Positions 24,690-33,888 of a DNA stretch of 34,297 nt are shown piece by piece. Every line of letters begins with the position of its first letter. Position 1 is the stretch's first letter. The notes beneath the pieces are model-generated. The model had not been told where the DNA came from. It saw only the letters and a list, made by a program, of their open reading frames with translations, and did not search any database. Source of the DNA: Candidatus Bathycorpusculum grumuli (lineage in GTDB: Archaea; Thermoproteota; Bathyarchaeia; Bathyarchaeales; Bathycorpusculaceae); contig WRNB01000012.1 of assembly GCA_009776805.1 (NCBI GenBank), positions 1 to 34,297 on the forward strand. Reading direction: 5' to 3'. Both the position numbers and the translations under genes were made by a program.

Positions 24690-25170
24690 ATTATTGTCTA
24701 TGATATCTGTTATGATGGGTTGTTTGTGTTTTTTAATTTTTTCCATCGTTTACCTCTTTGTTTTGAGGCTGTGGTGGTGTTTACGTTTTGAGAGTTAAAG
24801 GGTAGTTTGGTTGTGGTTTTTTGGTGTTTTGGCGGGTTTTTTGTATTTAGGGTTGTTTAGTTTTTTTCATAGTTTGTTTTGTATGGTTCTTGTGTAGAAG
24901 GTGTATATTGTTTTGTAGTTTGGTATTTTTTGGTAGTATGTGCTATTGGTAGTCTGTTTTGTTTATGTATTGTGTTGTGTTTATTAGGCCGTGTTTTTTG
25001 TGTTTTTTGTGGGAGACTACTTGAAAACTAGGTTACAAAATTTTTGTTGTTGAAAATAATTTTGAGAAATTGTGTTTTAGAACTATTTTCATGTTTTTAT
25101 TGTTGAGATATTTTGTATTATATAGTTTTTATTTTTAGTTCATAACTGCAGTTATTTTTCAGACAGTCTG
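24690..25170 (-). mobile_element. Probable insertion-sequence debris, G/T-rich on the + strand
   Basis: This gene-free block is almost all G and T on the + strand. At its right edge, 25153-25169, the complement reads AGACTGTCTGAAAAATA, which matches the left end of the IS1182-type element at 10548 (17 of 22 positions over the longer alignment). Read inward on the minus strand it is A/C-rich, as are the other IS 5' halves. Fragmentary Lys/Thr-rich frames are compatible with a decayed transposase N-terminus, but I cannot identify one firmly. Left boundary approximate. Confidence 0.35.
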
Positions 25171-25389
25171 GCGGGTGTTTTCCTTTTTGTTTTTGTGAAT
25201 ACAGGATGATTATTTTCCATTCTTTATCAATTAAGTAACCATCATACGTTAATTATATTGTTCAACATAATTTGCATGTGAATAGTTACAAATTTATTGA
25301 AAACAACTCACAAGTATGTAACATCAACTTAATAAACTATTTTAATACATGACCCAATGCTGGTAACTAAAATTAATTAGCATCAAAAT

Positions 25390-26658
25390 CTAATCTTTTA
25401 AACATCCAAGTGGAATAACCCATACACCATCATCACGTTGATATGCAATTTGTGTAGCAGTCACTATTGCCAAAAACGAAGGCGCACCCATTTTTTCCAT
25501 GTCAACTTTTTTCTTAAATTTCAACAAATTTAACGCTGCCTTTTCTTCCTCATCCCCACCCATTTTCACTTCAATAGCACCCCAACGACCATCTGAAAGC
25601 TCAACAATAGCATCCACCTCATTACCAAGCTTATCTCTGTAATAAAAAACATTACCATTCAAACTATCCGCATAAACCCTTAAATCACGCACAACCATTG
25701 ACTCAAAAAGCAACCCAAACGTTTTGAAATCATTAAACAATTTTTCTTTGCTTGCTCCAAGCAAAACACTTGCAATAGAGGGGTCTGTTAAATGTCTTTT
25801 TGGTGTGGTTCTCATAGCTGTTTTAGAACGCATTGTAACTCCCCAAATGGGTAAATCATCTACAACATACAACTTTTTTAGGGCACTTATGTAATCTGCA
25901 ATAGTTTTGTCAGAAAGGGTTTCATCATTTGTAGCTAAATCACCCAATATTGTTGAGTTTTTTACAGGTGAGGCAATGTGTCTGGCGATAGCGCGAAGTA
26001 AACTACGCACACGAGCAGGATTCCGCTTTTTTCCATCAACTCTTGACATATCATCGCTAATCACTACCTCCACATAATCAAACACTGTTTTCATAGCTAT
26101 TTCTATGTTTTTCTCTTTAACTGTTTCAGGCCAACCACCCCGAAGCAGCATATAAACTATTTTGTCAATTGTCTGCTTAGATGTGCCAATCATTCCTGTT
26201 TTGCCATCAAAAAGGTCTGTTAAAGATATTTCACCTGTTGATTCATTTGATTCGAAAAGTGACATTGTTCGCATAGTTAATCTTGAAATTCGTCCTGTTC
26301 CACTGTGCATATTTTTTCCCATTTTAGGAACAACTGAGCCTGTCAGTATGAATTGCCCTCTTTTTTTTCGTTGGTCGACAGTAAAACGAACAGCATTCCA
26401 AAGCACAGGTGCGTCTTGCCATTCGTCAATTAAACGTGGGGTTTCGCCCTCTAATAGTTCGGATGGTTTAAGCGATGCCATTTTCAAGTAGTTTTCTGCA
26501 AAATCAGGATGTTGCATAAATAAGGTGCTTTTGGCAAATTGTTTTGCTGTTTCAGTTTTACCACACCATTTAGGACCTACAATCAAAACTGCACCTGCTG
26601 ATTGTAAGGCTAAGCTTATTTTTTTGTCCGCAATTCGTGGTAAATAATCTGTGTTCAT
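25390..26658 (-). CDS. AAA ATPase with DUF4143 domain
   Basis: A family of ATPases common in prokaryotes, of mostly unknown role. The N-terminal part has Walker A GPKWCGKTET, Walker B-like LIDEWQDAP and the sensor segment QFILTGS. The C-terminal DUF4143 part has the nuclease-like pattern YRDKLGNEVDAIVEL followed by GAIEVKMGG, which resembles a PD-(D/E)xK core. The protein is full length at about 423 aa. I chose ATG 26658, though a GTG at 26667 is in frame. The gene stands alone between IS debris on the left and a small mobile element on the right. Such genes are patchily distributed and often laterally acquired, which fits this context. Not a transposase itself. Confidence 0.88.
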   Translation of the reverse strand: MNTDYLPRIADKKISLALQSAGAVLIVGPKWCGKTETAKQFAKSTLFMQHPDFAENYLKMASLKPSELLEGETPRLIDEWQDAPVLWNAVRFTVDQRKKRGQFILTGSVVPKMGKNMHSGTGRISRLTMRTMSLFESNESTGEISLTDLFDGKTGMIGTSKQTIDKIVYMLLRGGWPETVKEKNIEIAMKTVFDYVEVVISDDMSRVDGKKRNPARVRSLLRAIARHIASPVKNSTILGDLATNDETLSDKTIADYISALKKLYVVDDLPIWGVTMRSKTAMRTTPKRHLTDPSIASVLLGASKEKLFNDFKTFGLLFESMVVRDLRVYADSLNGNVFYYRDKLGNEVDAIVELSDGRWGAIEVKMGGDEEEKAALNLLKFKKKVDMEKMGAPSFLAIVTATQIAYQRDDGVWVIPLGCLKD

Positions 26659-26855
26659 GCTCAACACTCTATTGCCATTATAAATGTAACTTCTGTTTTT
26701 GTCAATATATTTTTTTCTATTTTGGCTTAAATTTTTTTCCGATTTTGGGCAAACTTAATAGTCATTGTCCGCAGAGTTAGAGAAAAAACTGTTTAACACA
26801 CCGTTGTAGCAACCTATTTTTTAGAGGTTAATGGTATTTCTTATTTTATTGTTAT

Positions 26856-27095
26856 TATGTAGTCAATGTTGTCAACCTAAAATTATTTGTTGATTAAACA
26901 GTCTGTGGGACGTTTATAGGTTTATTTTAAACGTGTTTTGTTGGTTAGTATTTGTCTGCTTTTTGTAGCGGCATCGTTTTTTGGCAATAATGTTTGAATT
27001 GATGTTTTGGCGTTATTGATTTGGTTTCTTATTTTATGGCGTTATTTTGTAGGTATTTAGCGGATGATCGTCAGGTTGACAACATTAACTATGTA
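26856..27095. mobile_element. 228-bp MITE-like element with 17-bp inverted repeats and 6-bp target duplication
   Basis: Bases 26862-26878 (GTCAATGTTGTCAACCT) and the complement of 27073-27089 (GTTAATGTTGTCAACCT) match at 16 of 17. Directly outside them the same six bases TATGTA occur at 26856-26861 and 27090-27095, the pattern left by DDE transposition. The 228-bp interior is T/G-rich on the + strand, has no open frame and is too short for a transposase. The element ends about 30 bp before the stop of the inositol-phosphate synthase gene. No full-length partner with these ends is seen in the window. Confidence 0.75.
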
Positions 27096-27126
27096 GTTGC
27101 ACGTAAGGCACTAAATGTGAATGTTA

Positions 27127-28182
27127 TCAAATAATTATGTAGTTTTTGAATTCTTCTTCAACTGTAGACATTGAAGTTAGTTCAGGTGGGCGTTTAAAGC
27201 CATAAACACAAACTGCATTAATTGGCCCTGCATGTTTTTTAGTTAATGCAACTTTAACCGCACGTACAACATCTAAAAGTACACTACCAGCATTTGGAGC
27301 ATCAACTGTTTGAAATTTAAGATCAATTTTTAGAGGCGTATTGCAGAAATAAACACCATTAATATAGAAATAACTATCACGTTTGTTCTGTAAGAAATCC
27401 ACATAATCAGTTGAGCCAGCAACAATATTTGTTTTATACGGCAATGAAGCTGCAACTGATTCGGTTTTGATTGCGCGTTTTATATCTCTTGTACGTTCAA
27501 GTGTGTCAACAGATTCTGTACCGCCACCAACATCAAGCTGATAAGTTTCAGAAATTTTCACTCCACTCTCAGAAAGAAGTTTAAGTAAGGTTTTATGCAA
27601 CGCTGTTGAACCAACTTGATCAACCAAATCATCACCAACAAGTGGCAAATTTGCTTCTTGGAACTGTTTTGCCCATGAAATATCACTTGCTATAAAATTT
27701 GGAGTTGCATTAATAAATGCACAACAAGCACAGATAGCCTGTTCCGCATAAAATTCAGTTGCTTTAACTGCACCACTTGGAAGCAAATTTATAACCATTT
27801 CAGCACCTGAATCTTTCAAAATTTGAGCTACATTAACATCTGCTTTACTGCTTACTTGAATTATATCTTTTGTTGACTCACCAACTCCATCAAGAAGCGG
27901 CCCTTTACTTACTATAACACCTGTTTTTGGCACTTGAAAAACCTTGAGAGTATTATTTGGTTTAGCATAAATTGCGTCTGAAATATCTAACCCTACTTTA
28001 CGCTCATCCACATCAAACGCGGCAACAACATCTATGTCACTTGGAGCATACCCAGCTAACATTGGATTACGTAAACCAACAAACTCTTCAGGCTTTACAG
28101 CTTTCCCATAATAACTTAGACCTTGAAGGAAAGCTGAAGCACAGTTTCCAACACCAACTAATGCAACTTTAATTTTTGACAC
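27127..28182 (-). CDS. ino1: Inositol-1-phosphate synthase (archaeal type)
   Basis: Converts glucose-6-phosphate to inositol-1-phosphate, the precursor of archaeal inositol phospholipids. The N-terminus has the NAD-binding KVALVGVGNCASAFLQGL. Further on come SDIDVVAAFDVDERKVG, EMVINLLPSGAVKATEFYA, CAFINATPNFIAS, the LVGDDLVDQVGSTALHKTL segment, and LDVGGGTESVDTLERTRDIKR with VDFLQNKRDSYFYI, all in the usual order. At 351 aa it is the typical length of the short archaeal/actinobacterial form. The start codon is GTG 28182 with GGTG eight bases upstream. Divergent from gatD. Its substrate is the glucose-6-P side of the PGI/PMI reaction encoded 2.4 kb away, though not in the same operon. Confidence 0.95.
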   Translation of the reverse strand: MSKIKVALVGVGNCASAFLQGLSYYGKAVKPEEFVGLRNPMLAGYAPSDIDVVAAFDVDERKVGLDISDAIYAKPNNTLKVFQVPKTGVIVSKGPLLDGVGESTKDIIQVSSKADVNVAQILKDSGAEMVINLLPSGAVKATEFYAEQAICACCAFINATPNFIASDISWAKQFQEANLPLVGDDLVDQVGSTALHKTLLKLLSESGVKISETYQLDVGGGTESVDTLERTRDIKRAIKTESVAASLPYKTNIVAGSTDYVDFLQNKRDSYFYINGVYFCNTPLKIDLKFQTVDAPNAGSVLLDVVRAVKVALTKKHAGPINAVCVYGFKRPPELTSMSTVEEEFKNYIII

Positions 28183-28344
28183 TTCTTTAACACCTACACA
28201 ACTTCATAGTTACACCAACCATTATAAAAAAGATATGCATAACAAGTTCATCAATAAGAATTCAAACAAAGAAATTATAGTTTTCTATCTACACTACTAC
28301 AAAAGCTTTTAGTTATGTGTGTGGTAGGTAACACTATAGCGTGT

Positions 28345-28393
28345 ACGTTTTTGGGTATAACGTATAATTTGTTGTTTAATAGAGAGATGTAAT
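28345..28393 (+). promoter_or_regulatory. Promoter and ribosome binding site of gatD
   Basis: A TATA-like GTATAACGTATAATTT lies at 28355-28370, about 25-35 bases before ATG 28394, and GAGATG at 28383-28388 is a plausible ribosome binding site. If the TATA call is right, the leader is only a few bases long. Confidence 0.4.
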
Positions 28394-29737
28394 ATGAGCG
28401 AGTTGGAGAATTCAGGTTACAAGGATTCAGCATTACGGTTACTTCAGGATGCTGGTTGTCAGATTGGAGATATTATCCGCATTACCAGTAAGGGTAGAAC
28501 TTATGATGGAATTTTGATTCCTCGTGCTGAGTTTGGAAATACGACAAATATAATCATAAAGATGAAAAACGGGTATAATGTTGGCATAACTGTTTTGGAG
28601 GATGTTGTAGTGGAGAAAATTGGCGTGGGTGTTAAGCCTACGTTTGCGACTTCACCGTTGCCTAAGCAGAATTCTGTTTTGCCTCATGTTATGATTATGA
28701 GTACTGGTGGCACTATTGCAAGTCGTGTTGATTATCGAACGGGAGCGGTTCGTTCGGCGATTTCTGCGAGTGATCTATATGGTGTTGTGCCTGAACTTTC
28801 AGATGTTGCTCGTGTTGATACAGAAATTGTTTTTAGCATTTATAGTGAAAATTTAACTCCTGAAAATTGGTCTTTGCTTGCCAAGAAAGTTGCTGAACAT
28901 ATTAAACATGGAATAGATGGTGTTGTGATTGCTCATGGTACAGATACTATGGGGTATACTGCGTCAGCGTTGAGTTTTGCATTACAGAATTTGCCAGTTC
29001 CAGTGATTCTTGTTGGTGCTCAACGTTCATCTGATCGTCCTAGTAGTGATGCTGCGACTAATTTAATTGGTGCAGTTAAAGCGGCTGGTGAGGCTTCTTT
29101 TGCTGAAGTTTGTTTGGCTATGCATGAGACAGTTTCTGATTCAGCTATTGCGGTGCATAGAGGTGTTAAAGTTCGTAAGTGTCATACAAGTCGTCGAGAT
29201 ACTTTCAAGTCGATTAATGGTTTTTCGATTGCTAAAGTGTTAGATCAAAAGATTATTATGCAAACCAATGATTATCAGCGTCGGGATGCTTCAAAAGAGT
29301 TGGTTTTGAAGCCGGATTTTTGTGATAAAGTAGCTCTTGTAAAGTTTTATCCGGGCATGGATCCTGCAATTATTGATTTTTATGTTAATCAAGGGTTTAG
29401 AGGTATTTTGCTTGAAGGTTCGGGTTTGGGGCATGTTAGTATGTTTTGTTTTGATTCTATTAAAAAAGCTATAGCTAAAGGGGTGATTGTAGCACTTGCA
29501 TCTCAGTGTATTTGGGGTCGGGTTAACATGAATGTTTATGATACTGGAAGGGATTTGTTGAGTTTTGGGGTTGTCCCACTTGATGATATGTTTCCTGAAA
29601 CTGGACTTGTTAAACTTATGTGGGCACTTGGACAAACTGGTGATTTTGAAGAGGCAAAAATGTTGTTGAAAACAAATATAGCAGGCGAGTTTTCGTTGTG
29701 TACTCGTTCTGAGGAAACGGTTTATGGAGCATCATAA
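28394..29737 (+). CDS. gatD: Glutamyl-tRNA(Gln) amidotransferase subunit D
   Basis: The asparaginase-like subunit that makes ammonia from glutamine or asparagine for the archaeal GatDE complex, which turns Glu-tRNA(Gln) into Gln-tRNA(Gln). The N-terminal 80 residues form the SH3-like domain of GatD. The L-asparaginase part has MSTGGTIASRVDYRTG (catalytic Thr at 104 and 107 region), VIAHGTDTMGYTASAL (H181-M186 second motif with Thr and Asp), LVGAQRSSDRPSSDAATNL and KCHTSRRDTFKS, the usual catalytic set. Full length at 447 aa. ATG 28394 follows GAGATG. Its stop TAA overlaps the region of the gatE ribosome binding site, so the two subunits are translationally coupled, as expected for a fixed-ratio complex. 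Third-codon positions are strongly T/G-biased. Confidence 0.97.
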   Translation: MSELENSGYKDSALRLLQDAGCQIGDIIRITSKGRTYDGILIPRAEFGNTTNIIIKMKNGYNVGITVLEDVVVEKIGVGVKPTFATSPLPKQNSVLPHVMIMSTGGTIASRVDYRTGAVRSAISASDLYGVVPELSDVARVDTEIVFSIYSENLTPENWSLLAKKVAEHIKHGIDGVVIAHGTDTMGYTASALSFALQNLPVPVILVGAQRSSDRPSSDAATNLIGAVKAAGEASFAEVCLAMHETVSDSAIAVHRGVKVRKCHTSRRDTFKSINGFSIAKVLDQKIIMQTNDYQRRDASKELVLKPDFCDKVALVKFYPGMDPAIIDFYVNQGFRGILLEGSGLGHVSMFCFDSIKKAIAKGVIVALASQCIWGRVNMNVYDTGRDLLSFGVVPLDDMFPETGLVKLMWALGQTGDFEEAKMLLKTNIAGEFSLCTRSEETVYGAS

Positions 29738-29738
29738 A

Positions 29739-31634
29739 ATGTCAACTGTTGATTATGCTAAAATTGGTTTAAAGGTTGGTTTGGAGATTCATCAACAGCT
29801 TAATGTTGGTTCGAAATTGTTTTGCAGTTGTCAGCCTGAGTTGTTTAAGGAAGATCCTGAGATAACTTTTTTGCGTCGTCTTCGTCCAACGCAGAGTGAG
29901 TTGGGACAAGTTGATCCTTCGGCGTTTTTTGAGTTTCAAAAGGGTGTAAGAATTCTTTATGAAGCGAACCGTAAAAGTGCTTGTCTTGTTGAAATGGATG
30001 AGGAGCCACCTCATTTGTTGAATATGGATGCAGTTAAAGTTGTTCTTACAGCGGCACTTATGATGAATATGCAACCTGTTGATGAGGTGCATGTTATGCG
30101 TAAAACTGTTATTGATGGTTCGAACACGACTGGTTTTCAGCGTACAAGTATTATTGCTTTGGGTGGTTGGATAAAAGTTGGTGAAAAAGTTATTGATATG
30201 CAGGCTGTGAGTTTGGAGGAAGATGCTGCACGGAAGATAGGTGTGGAAGATGATGCAAAGATTGTTCGTTATCGTGTTGATCGTCTTGGTATTCCGTTGA
30301 TTGAGGTTACTACTGCTCCTGTGATTTATTCGCCACTTGAGGCACAACAGGTTGCTTTAGTAATTGGACGGATTTTGCGTGATACTGGTAAGGTTATGAG
30401 GGGTCTTGGGGTTATTCGTCAAGATCTTAATGTATCAATTACCGACGGTGCTTTAATTGAGATTAAAGGTGTGCAAGAACTTGAATTGATTTCGACTGTT
30501 ATTGATTATGAGGTGCAACGTCAGTTGGAGTTACTTTGCGTGAAAAGTGAATTATGTAAACGTGGTGTAACTAGAGAAGAGTTAAAGACTGATTTTGTTG
30601 ATGTAACAGATATATTTAGAGAAACTAAAGCAAAGGTTATTCGAAAAGCCATTGATAAAAACCATAGAGTTTTAGCGGTTAAACTTGTTGGATTTGCGGG
30701 GCTTTTGGGCAGGGAGTTGATGCCTAATTTTCGTGTGGGTTCAGAGTTATCGGATCGCGCCAAGTTTTGGGGTAGAGTTGGAGGGATATTTCATACTGAT
30801 GAGATGCCTAATTATGGCATAAGTATTGAAGAAGTTGCTGCTGTATGTAGAGTAGTAGATGCGGTTAATGGTGATGGAGTTGTGTTTGTTGCTGACACAG
30901 TAGAGAATACGCGTGATGCACTTAAAGCAGTGGTGGATCGTGCGCAAGAATTTTTTGTTGGTGTGCCTGCTGAAACTCGAACAGTTAAAGATGATGGTAC
31001 AACACGTTATATGCGTCCGCGACCAGGTGCGGCTAGAATGTATCCTGAAACAGACATTCCTGCACAGTCCATAACAGCTGATTTGGTAAAAGAAGTCTTG
31101 GTTAACATGCCGGAATCTGCTGAAAAAAAGTTTACACGTTTAATGAAACAATACACGTTAAATGAAAAGTTGGCAAAACAAATCATTGATTCGGAATATG
31201 CTGTATTGTTTGAAGAAATAGTTAAAGGCACAAATGTTACAGCGTCTATTGTTGCAGTTTTTCTAACAGAAACTATAAAATCTCTTAAACGTGACGGTAT
31301 AATAGTTGAAAACGTTAATGAAGTTCAAATTAAAACCTTGTTTGGCACTATTGGTTCAGGCATACTTGCTAAAGAAGCAGTTGTAGAAATTTTCAGTTGG
31401 CTTGCAAAAAATGAAGGTAAAACTGTTCAAAATGCAATAGACACTTTAGGTTTAAAAATGTTCACAGAAGCTGATTTGGAACTTGTTATTAACCGTATAA
31501 TCACCATTAACAAGGCTGTAATTGAAAAAAATGGTAAAAACGTGTTTGGTATGTTAATGGGTGCAGTAATGAAAGAAGTACGTGGTAAAGCCACTCCGGA
31601 ATTGGTTAGTAAAATTTTAAAACAAAAACTCTAA
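29739..31634 (+). CDS. gatE: Glutamyl-tRNA(Gln) amidotransferase subunit E
   Basis: The GatB-related subunit of archaeal GatDE that binds tRNA, activates the glutamyl group with ATP and performs amidation. Seen: GLKVGLEIHQQLNVGSKLFC with the conserved RRLRPTQSELGQVD, EMDEEPPHLLN, VHVMRKTVIDGSNTTGFQRT, LEEDAARKI, RLGIPLIEVTTAP, RDTGKVMRGLGVIRQDLNVS, an AspRS-like GAD insertion (about residues 270-400), and a helical YqeY-like C-terminus. Standard length for GatE (about 631 aa). I chose ATG 29739, nine bases after GGAG located inside the end of gatD; ATG 29724 is also in frame. GatDE is found only in archaea and implies that this organism lacks a direct glutaminyl-tRNA synthetase. Codon third positions drift from T/G-rich to A-rich along the gene. 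Confidence 0.97.
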   Translation: MSTVDYAKIGLKVGLEIHQQLNVGSKLFCSCQPELFKEDPEITFLRRLRPTQSELGQVDPSAFFEFQKGVRILYEANRKSACLVEMDEEPPHLLNMDAVKVVLTAALMMNMQPVDEVHVMRKTVIDGSNTTGFQRTSIIALGGWIKVGEKVIDMQAVSLEEDAARKIGVEDDAKIVRYRVDRLGIPLIEVTTAPVIYSPLEAQQVALVIGRILRDTGKVMRGLGVIRQDLNVSITDGALIEIKGVQELELISTVIDYEVQRQLELLCVKSELCKRGVTREELKTDFVDVTDIFRETKAKVIRKAIDKNHRVLAVKLVGFAGLLGRELMPNFRVGSELSDRAKFWGRVGGIFHTDEMPNYGISIEEVAAVCRVVDAVNGDGVVFVADTVENTRDALKAVVDRAQEFFVGVPAETRTVKDDGTTRYMRPRPGAARMYPETDIPAQSITADLVKEVLVNMPESAEKKFTRLMKQYTLNEKLAKQIIDSEYAVLFEEIVKGTNVTASIVAVFLTETIKSLKRDGIIVENVNEVQIKTLFGTIGSGILAKEAVVEIFSWLAKNEGKTVQNAIDTLGLKMFTEADLELVINRIITINKAVIEKNGKNVFGMLMGAVMKEVRGKATPELVSKILKQKL

Positions 31635-31990
31635 CCTCCTTCAATTTTTTCAGCAAAAAAGAGAAAGTATATCAAAAAATTTAACATAAAACTGTTTTTT
31701 TGAAATGACGAACTTGTAATCAAAAACTCTTGCGGTAACATAATAATTTGAAGGTTATATTCAAACAATATTTCAGAATAACCTTCAAGTCATTTTTCAC
31801 CACCAAAATTAACAGGTACTTGAGAAAAATATGTATAAGACCACCTAATTATAATAACCTGATTTACATCTACAGATCCAAATTTGCTACAACTACAAAT
31901 TAAACATAATAAAATAACATATACAAAACAAATAAAAAATATCCTAACAACAAATCTCGTTAAACACATACAAAAAGAGAATGCTATATA
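31635..31990. other. Spacer with an imperfect hairpin
   Basis: Between gatE and the secreted-protein gene. It holds one clear inverted repeat: TTGAAGGTTATATTC (31748-31762) pairs with GAATAACCTTCAA (31776-31788), leaving a 2-base bulge and a 13-base loop. It is about 115 bases past gatE and not followed by a clean T-run, so it is not a clear terminator. No gene is seen. Confidence 0.45.
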
Positions 31991-33463
31991 ATGAGAAAAA
32001 TAAAACTAATTACATTTGTTACAGCGTTACTATTATTATTAATTGGGTCAATAATAATCACAAATTATATTACACACAACCAAAAAGAAACCCAAAAAAC
32101 GTTCTATGTTGGTGTTACTTACTGTGGCAATTCAGTTCAGGAAGCAAAAGAACTTGTAGACAAAGTAAAAAATTACACAAACCTTTTCACACTACAATCA
32201 GGAACCATGCAAAACGCCACTGAAGTAGAAGAAATAGGTGACTATGTAGTTGCTTCAAAAATGAGTTTTGCAGTCTATAATAGCGATAAAATCTATTACG
32301 GTACTGTGGGCGGTATTGGAGTAAATCAATGGGCACTTTCTGCAAAAGAAAGATGGAAAGAACAATTCATTGGAATATATTACCGTGACGAACCTGGAGG
32401 CGATCTATTAGATGGCAAACTAGTTAATTTGGAAAAAACAGGTTATCAGATAAACGAGTACCGTGGGGAAACGGAAATAGTGCCATCGCTCACAAAATAT
32501 GGAGAATCAATAACTGTTTATGAACGAGACCAAGATGGAAGAATTACATCTACAACAGCATATTGGCCTGATGGTAGAGTTAACATTAGAACCTACAACA
32601 GAACTAATAATGAACTAATTCAGTATTTCCCAAATGGAACAATCATAATAAACAAAACCACATTGGGCAACTTTAGAGGTACAAGTGAAGTGTATACAGA
32701 AGAAAACATTACTAAACACTCCTCCACAATACAATCTTACGAGCAGGTTTTAAAACAAAACCCTATACAAAACAATGATGACGCTGCAAAAGCATTTGTA
32801 AACATGAACCAAAAATTTCTTGACGACATAAACAAAAAACAGTTAAACAAAGAATCAATTTCAGTTTTTACAGCAGACTATGGCCTTTACTGGTGGGAAT
32901 ACAAAGGTGGGTACGATTTTGTGCTTGCAGAGTTAGGATGGAACAACTCGATAACTCAAGAAATCAGCTTAGTAAGAGGAGCAGCTAATCTACAAAACAA
33001 AGAGTGGGGTACCATACTCACATGGAAATACACACATCCACCATACCTTACCGACGGTGAGGAAATGTTTGAACAAATGAAAATTTCTTACGAAGCCGGA
33101 GCAAATTATGTAATAATTTTCAACTACTCAGAAGATCCAATAAATCACAATACTCTGCAAGAAGAACATTTTCAAGCACTAGAACGTTTTTGGAAGGATA
33201 TAGTTCAAAATCCTAAGGTAATTCATGGAGGTATAAAAGCTGAAGCAGTACTAGTTTTACCCCAAAATTATGGATGGGGAATGCGAAATCCACAAGACAC
33301 ACTTTGGGGTCTATGGTACGCAGACAATACCACACAAAAAATCTGGAACCAACTACAAGATAAAACAGAACAATACGACTTAAAGTTAGACATAGTTTTC
33401 GAAGACCCAAACCATCTAGCCATATGGAAATACAACAAAGTTTACTACTGGAATCAAAAATAA
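31991..33463 (+). CDS. Membrane-anchored or secreted protein, 490 aa, unknown
   Basis: An N-terminal membrane helix (KLITFVTALLLLLIGSIIIT) is followed by a large extracellular body. The body starts KTFYVGVTYCGNSVQEAKEL and runs through alternating strand and helix segments, with aromatic-rich stretches (SVFTADYGLYWWEYKGGYD, ILTWKYTHPPYLTDGEE, ANYVIIFNYSEDP). It ends with VLVLPQNYGWGMRNPQDTLWGLW and NHLAIWKYNKVYYWN. The YWWEYKGGYDFVLAELGW and WKYTHPPYL parts suggest a TIM-barrel type extracellular hydrolase or sugar-binding protein, but I recognise no named family and no catalytic pair with certainty. Several N-glycosylation sites (NRTN, NGTI, NKTT, NITK) fit an exported protein. It starts at ATG 31991 and is followed by an A/C-rich spacer and an IS5-type remnant. 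Confidence 0.75.
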   Translation: MRKIKLITFVTALLLLLIGSIIITNYITHNQKETQKTFYVGVTYCGNSVQEAKELVDKVKNYTNLFTLQSGTMQNATEVEEIGDYVVASKMSFAVYNSDKIYYGTVGGIGVNQWALSAKERWKEQFIGIYYRDEPGGDLLDGKLVNLEKTGYQINEYRGETEIVPSLTKYGESITVYERDQDGRITSTTAYWPDGRVNIRTYNRTNNELIQYFPNGTIIINKTTLGNFRGTSEVYTEENITKHSSTIQSYEQVLKQNPIQNNDDAAKAFVNMNQKFLDDINKKQLNKESISVFTADYGLYWWEYKGGYDFVLAELGWNNSITQEISLVRGAANLQNKEWGTILTWKYTHPPYLTDGEEMFEQMKISYEAGANYVIIFNYSEDPINHNTLQEEHFQALERFWKDIVQNPKVIHGGIKAEAVLVLPQNYGWGMRNPQDTLWGLWYADNTTQKIWNQLQDKTEQYDLKLDIVFEDPNHLAIWKYNKVYYWNQK

Positions 33464-33888
33464 CAATATTGGTTTTAATTATTTGGACCATTCTTATGTT
33501 AAACACATACACACTAAATAACACAAAAAACTAAAACCAAAAACACAAACACCAACAAAATACACACCCACACCACCAAACACAAATAATAACTAGGATC
33601 TAACCAAAAAGGTTATTACTACTATCACTTAACATTTAAAACTTTACAAAAATACAGGATACAACCACCTACTACCTTACCCTTACAACCTCAACAACAA
33701 AATACCAACACACCACACACATATAAATTATGACACAATTCCCCACAACAAAAACACCACTCAAACACTCAACACCAAAAATACACCCACCAACACATCA
33801 ACCAACTAAAACACCAATAACAAACCCTACAACACTCAGAACCGGTATACAATAAAGTAACAATTGCACCACAAAACCCATAAAACAC
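33464..33888. other. A/C-rich spacer, no gene
   Basis: The + strand is dominated by A and C, with few G. The only structure seen is a short AACC...GGTT hairpin near 33602-33615. The block probably includes the decayed left part of the IS5-type element that follows; its exact left end is not visible. Confidence 0.5.

Noticed and set aside
27040-27120. Readable peptide YLADDRQVDNINYVV across the right end of the small element
   Set aside because: It crosses the element's inverted repeat and target duplication and has no start or homologous upstream part, so it is probably chance.
29769-30347. 192-aa frame antisense to gatE
   Set aside because: gatE is an unmistakable conserved gene; the antisense frame is opened by its T/G-rich wobble positions.
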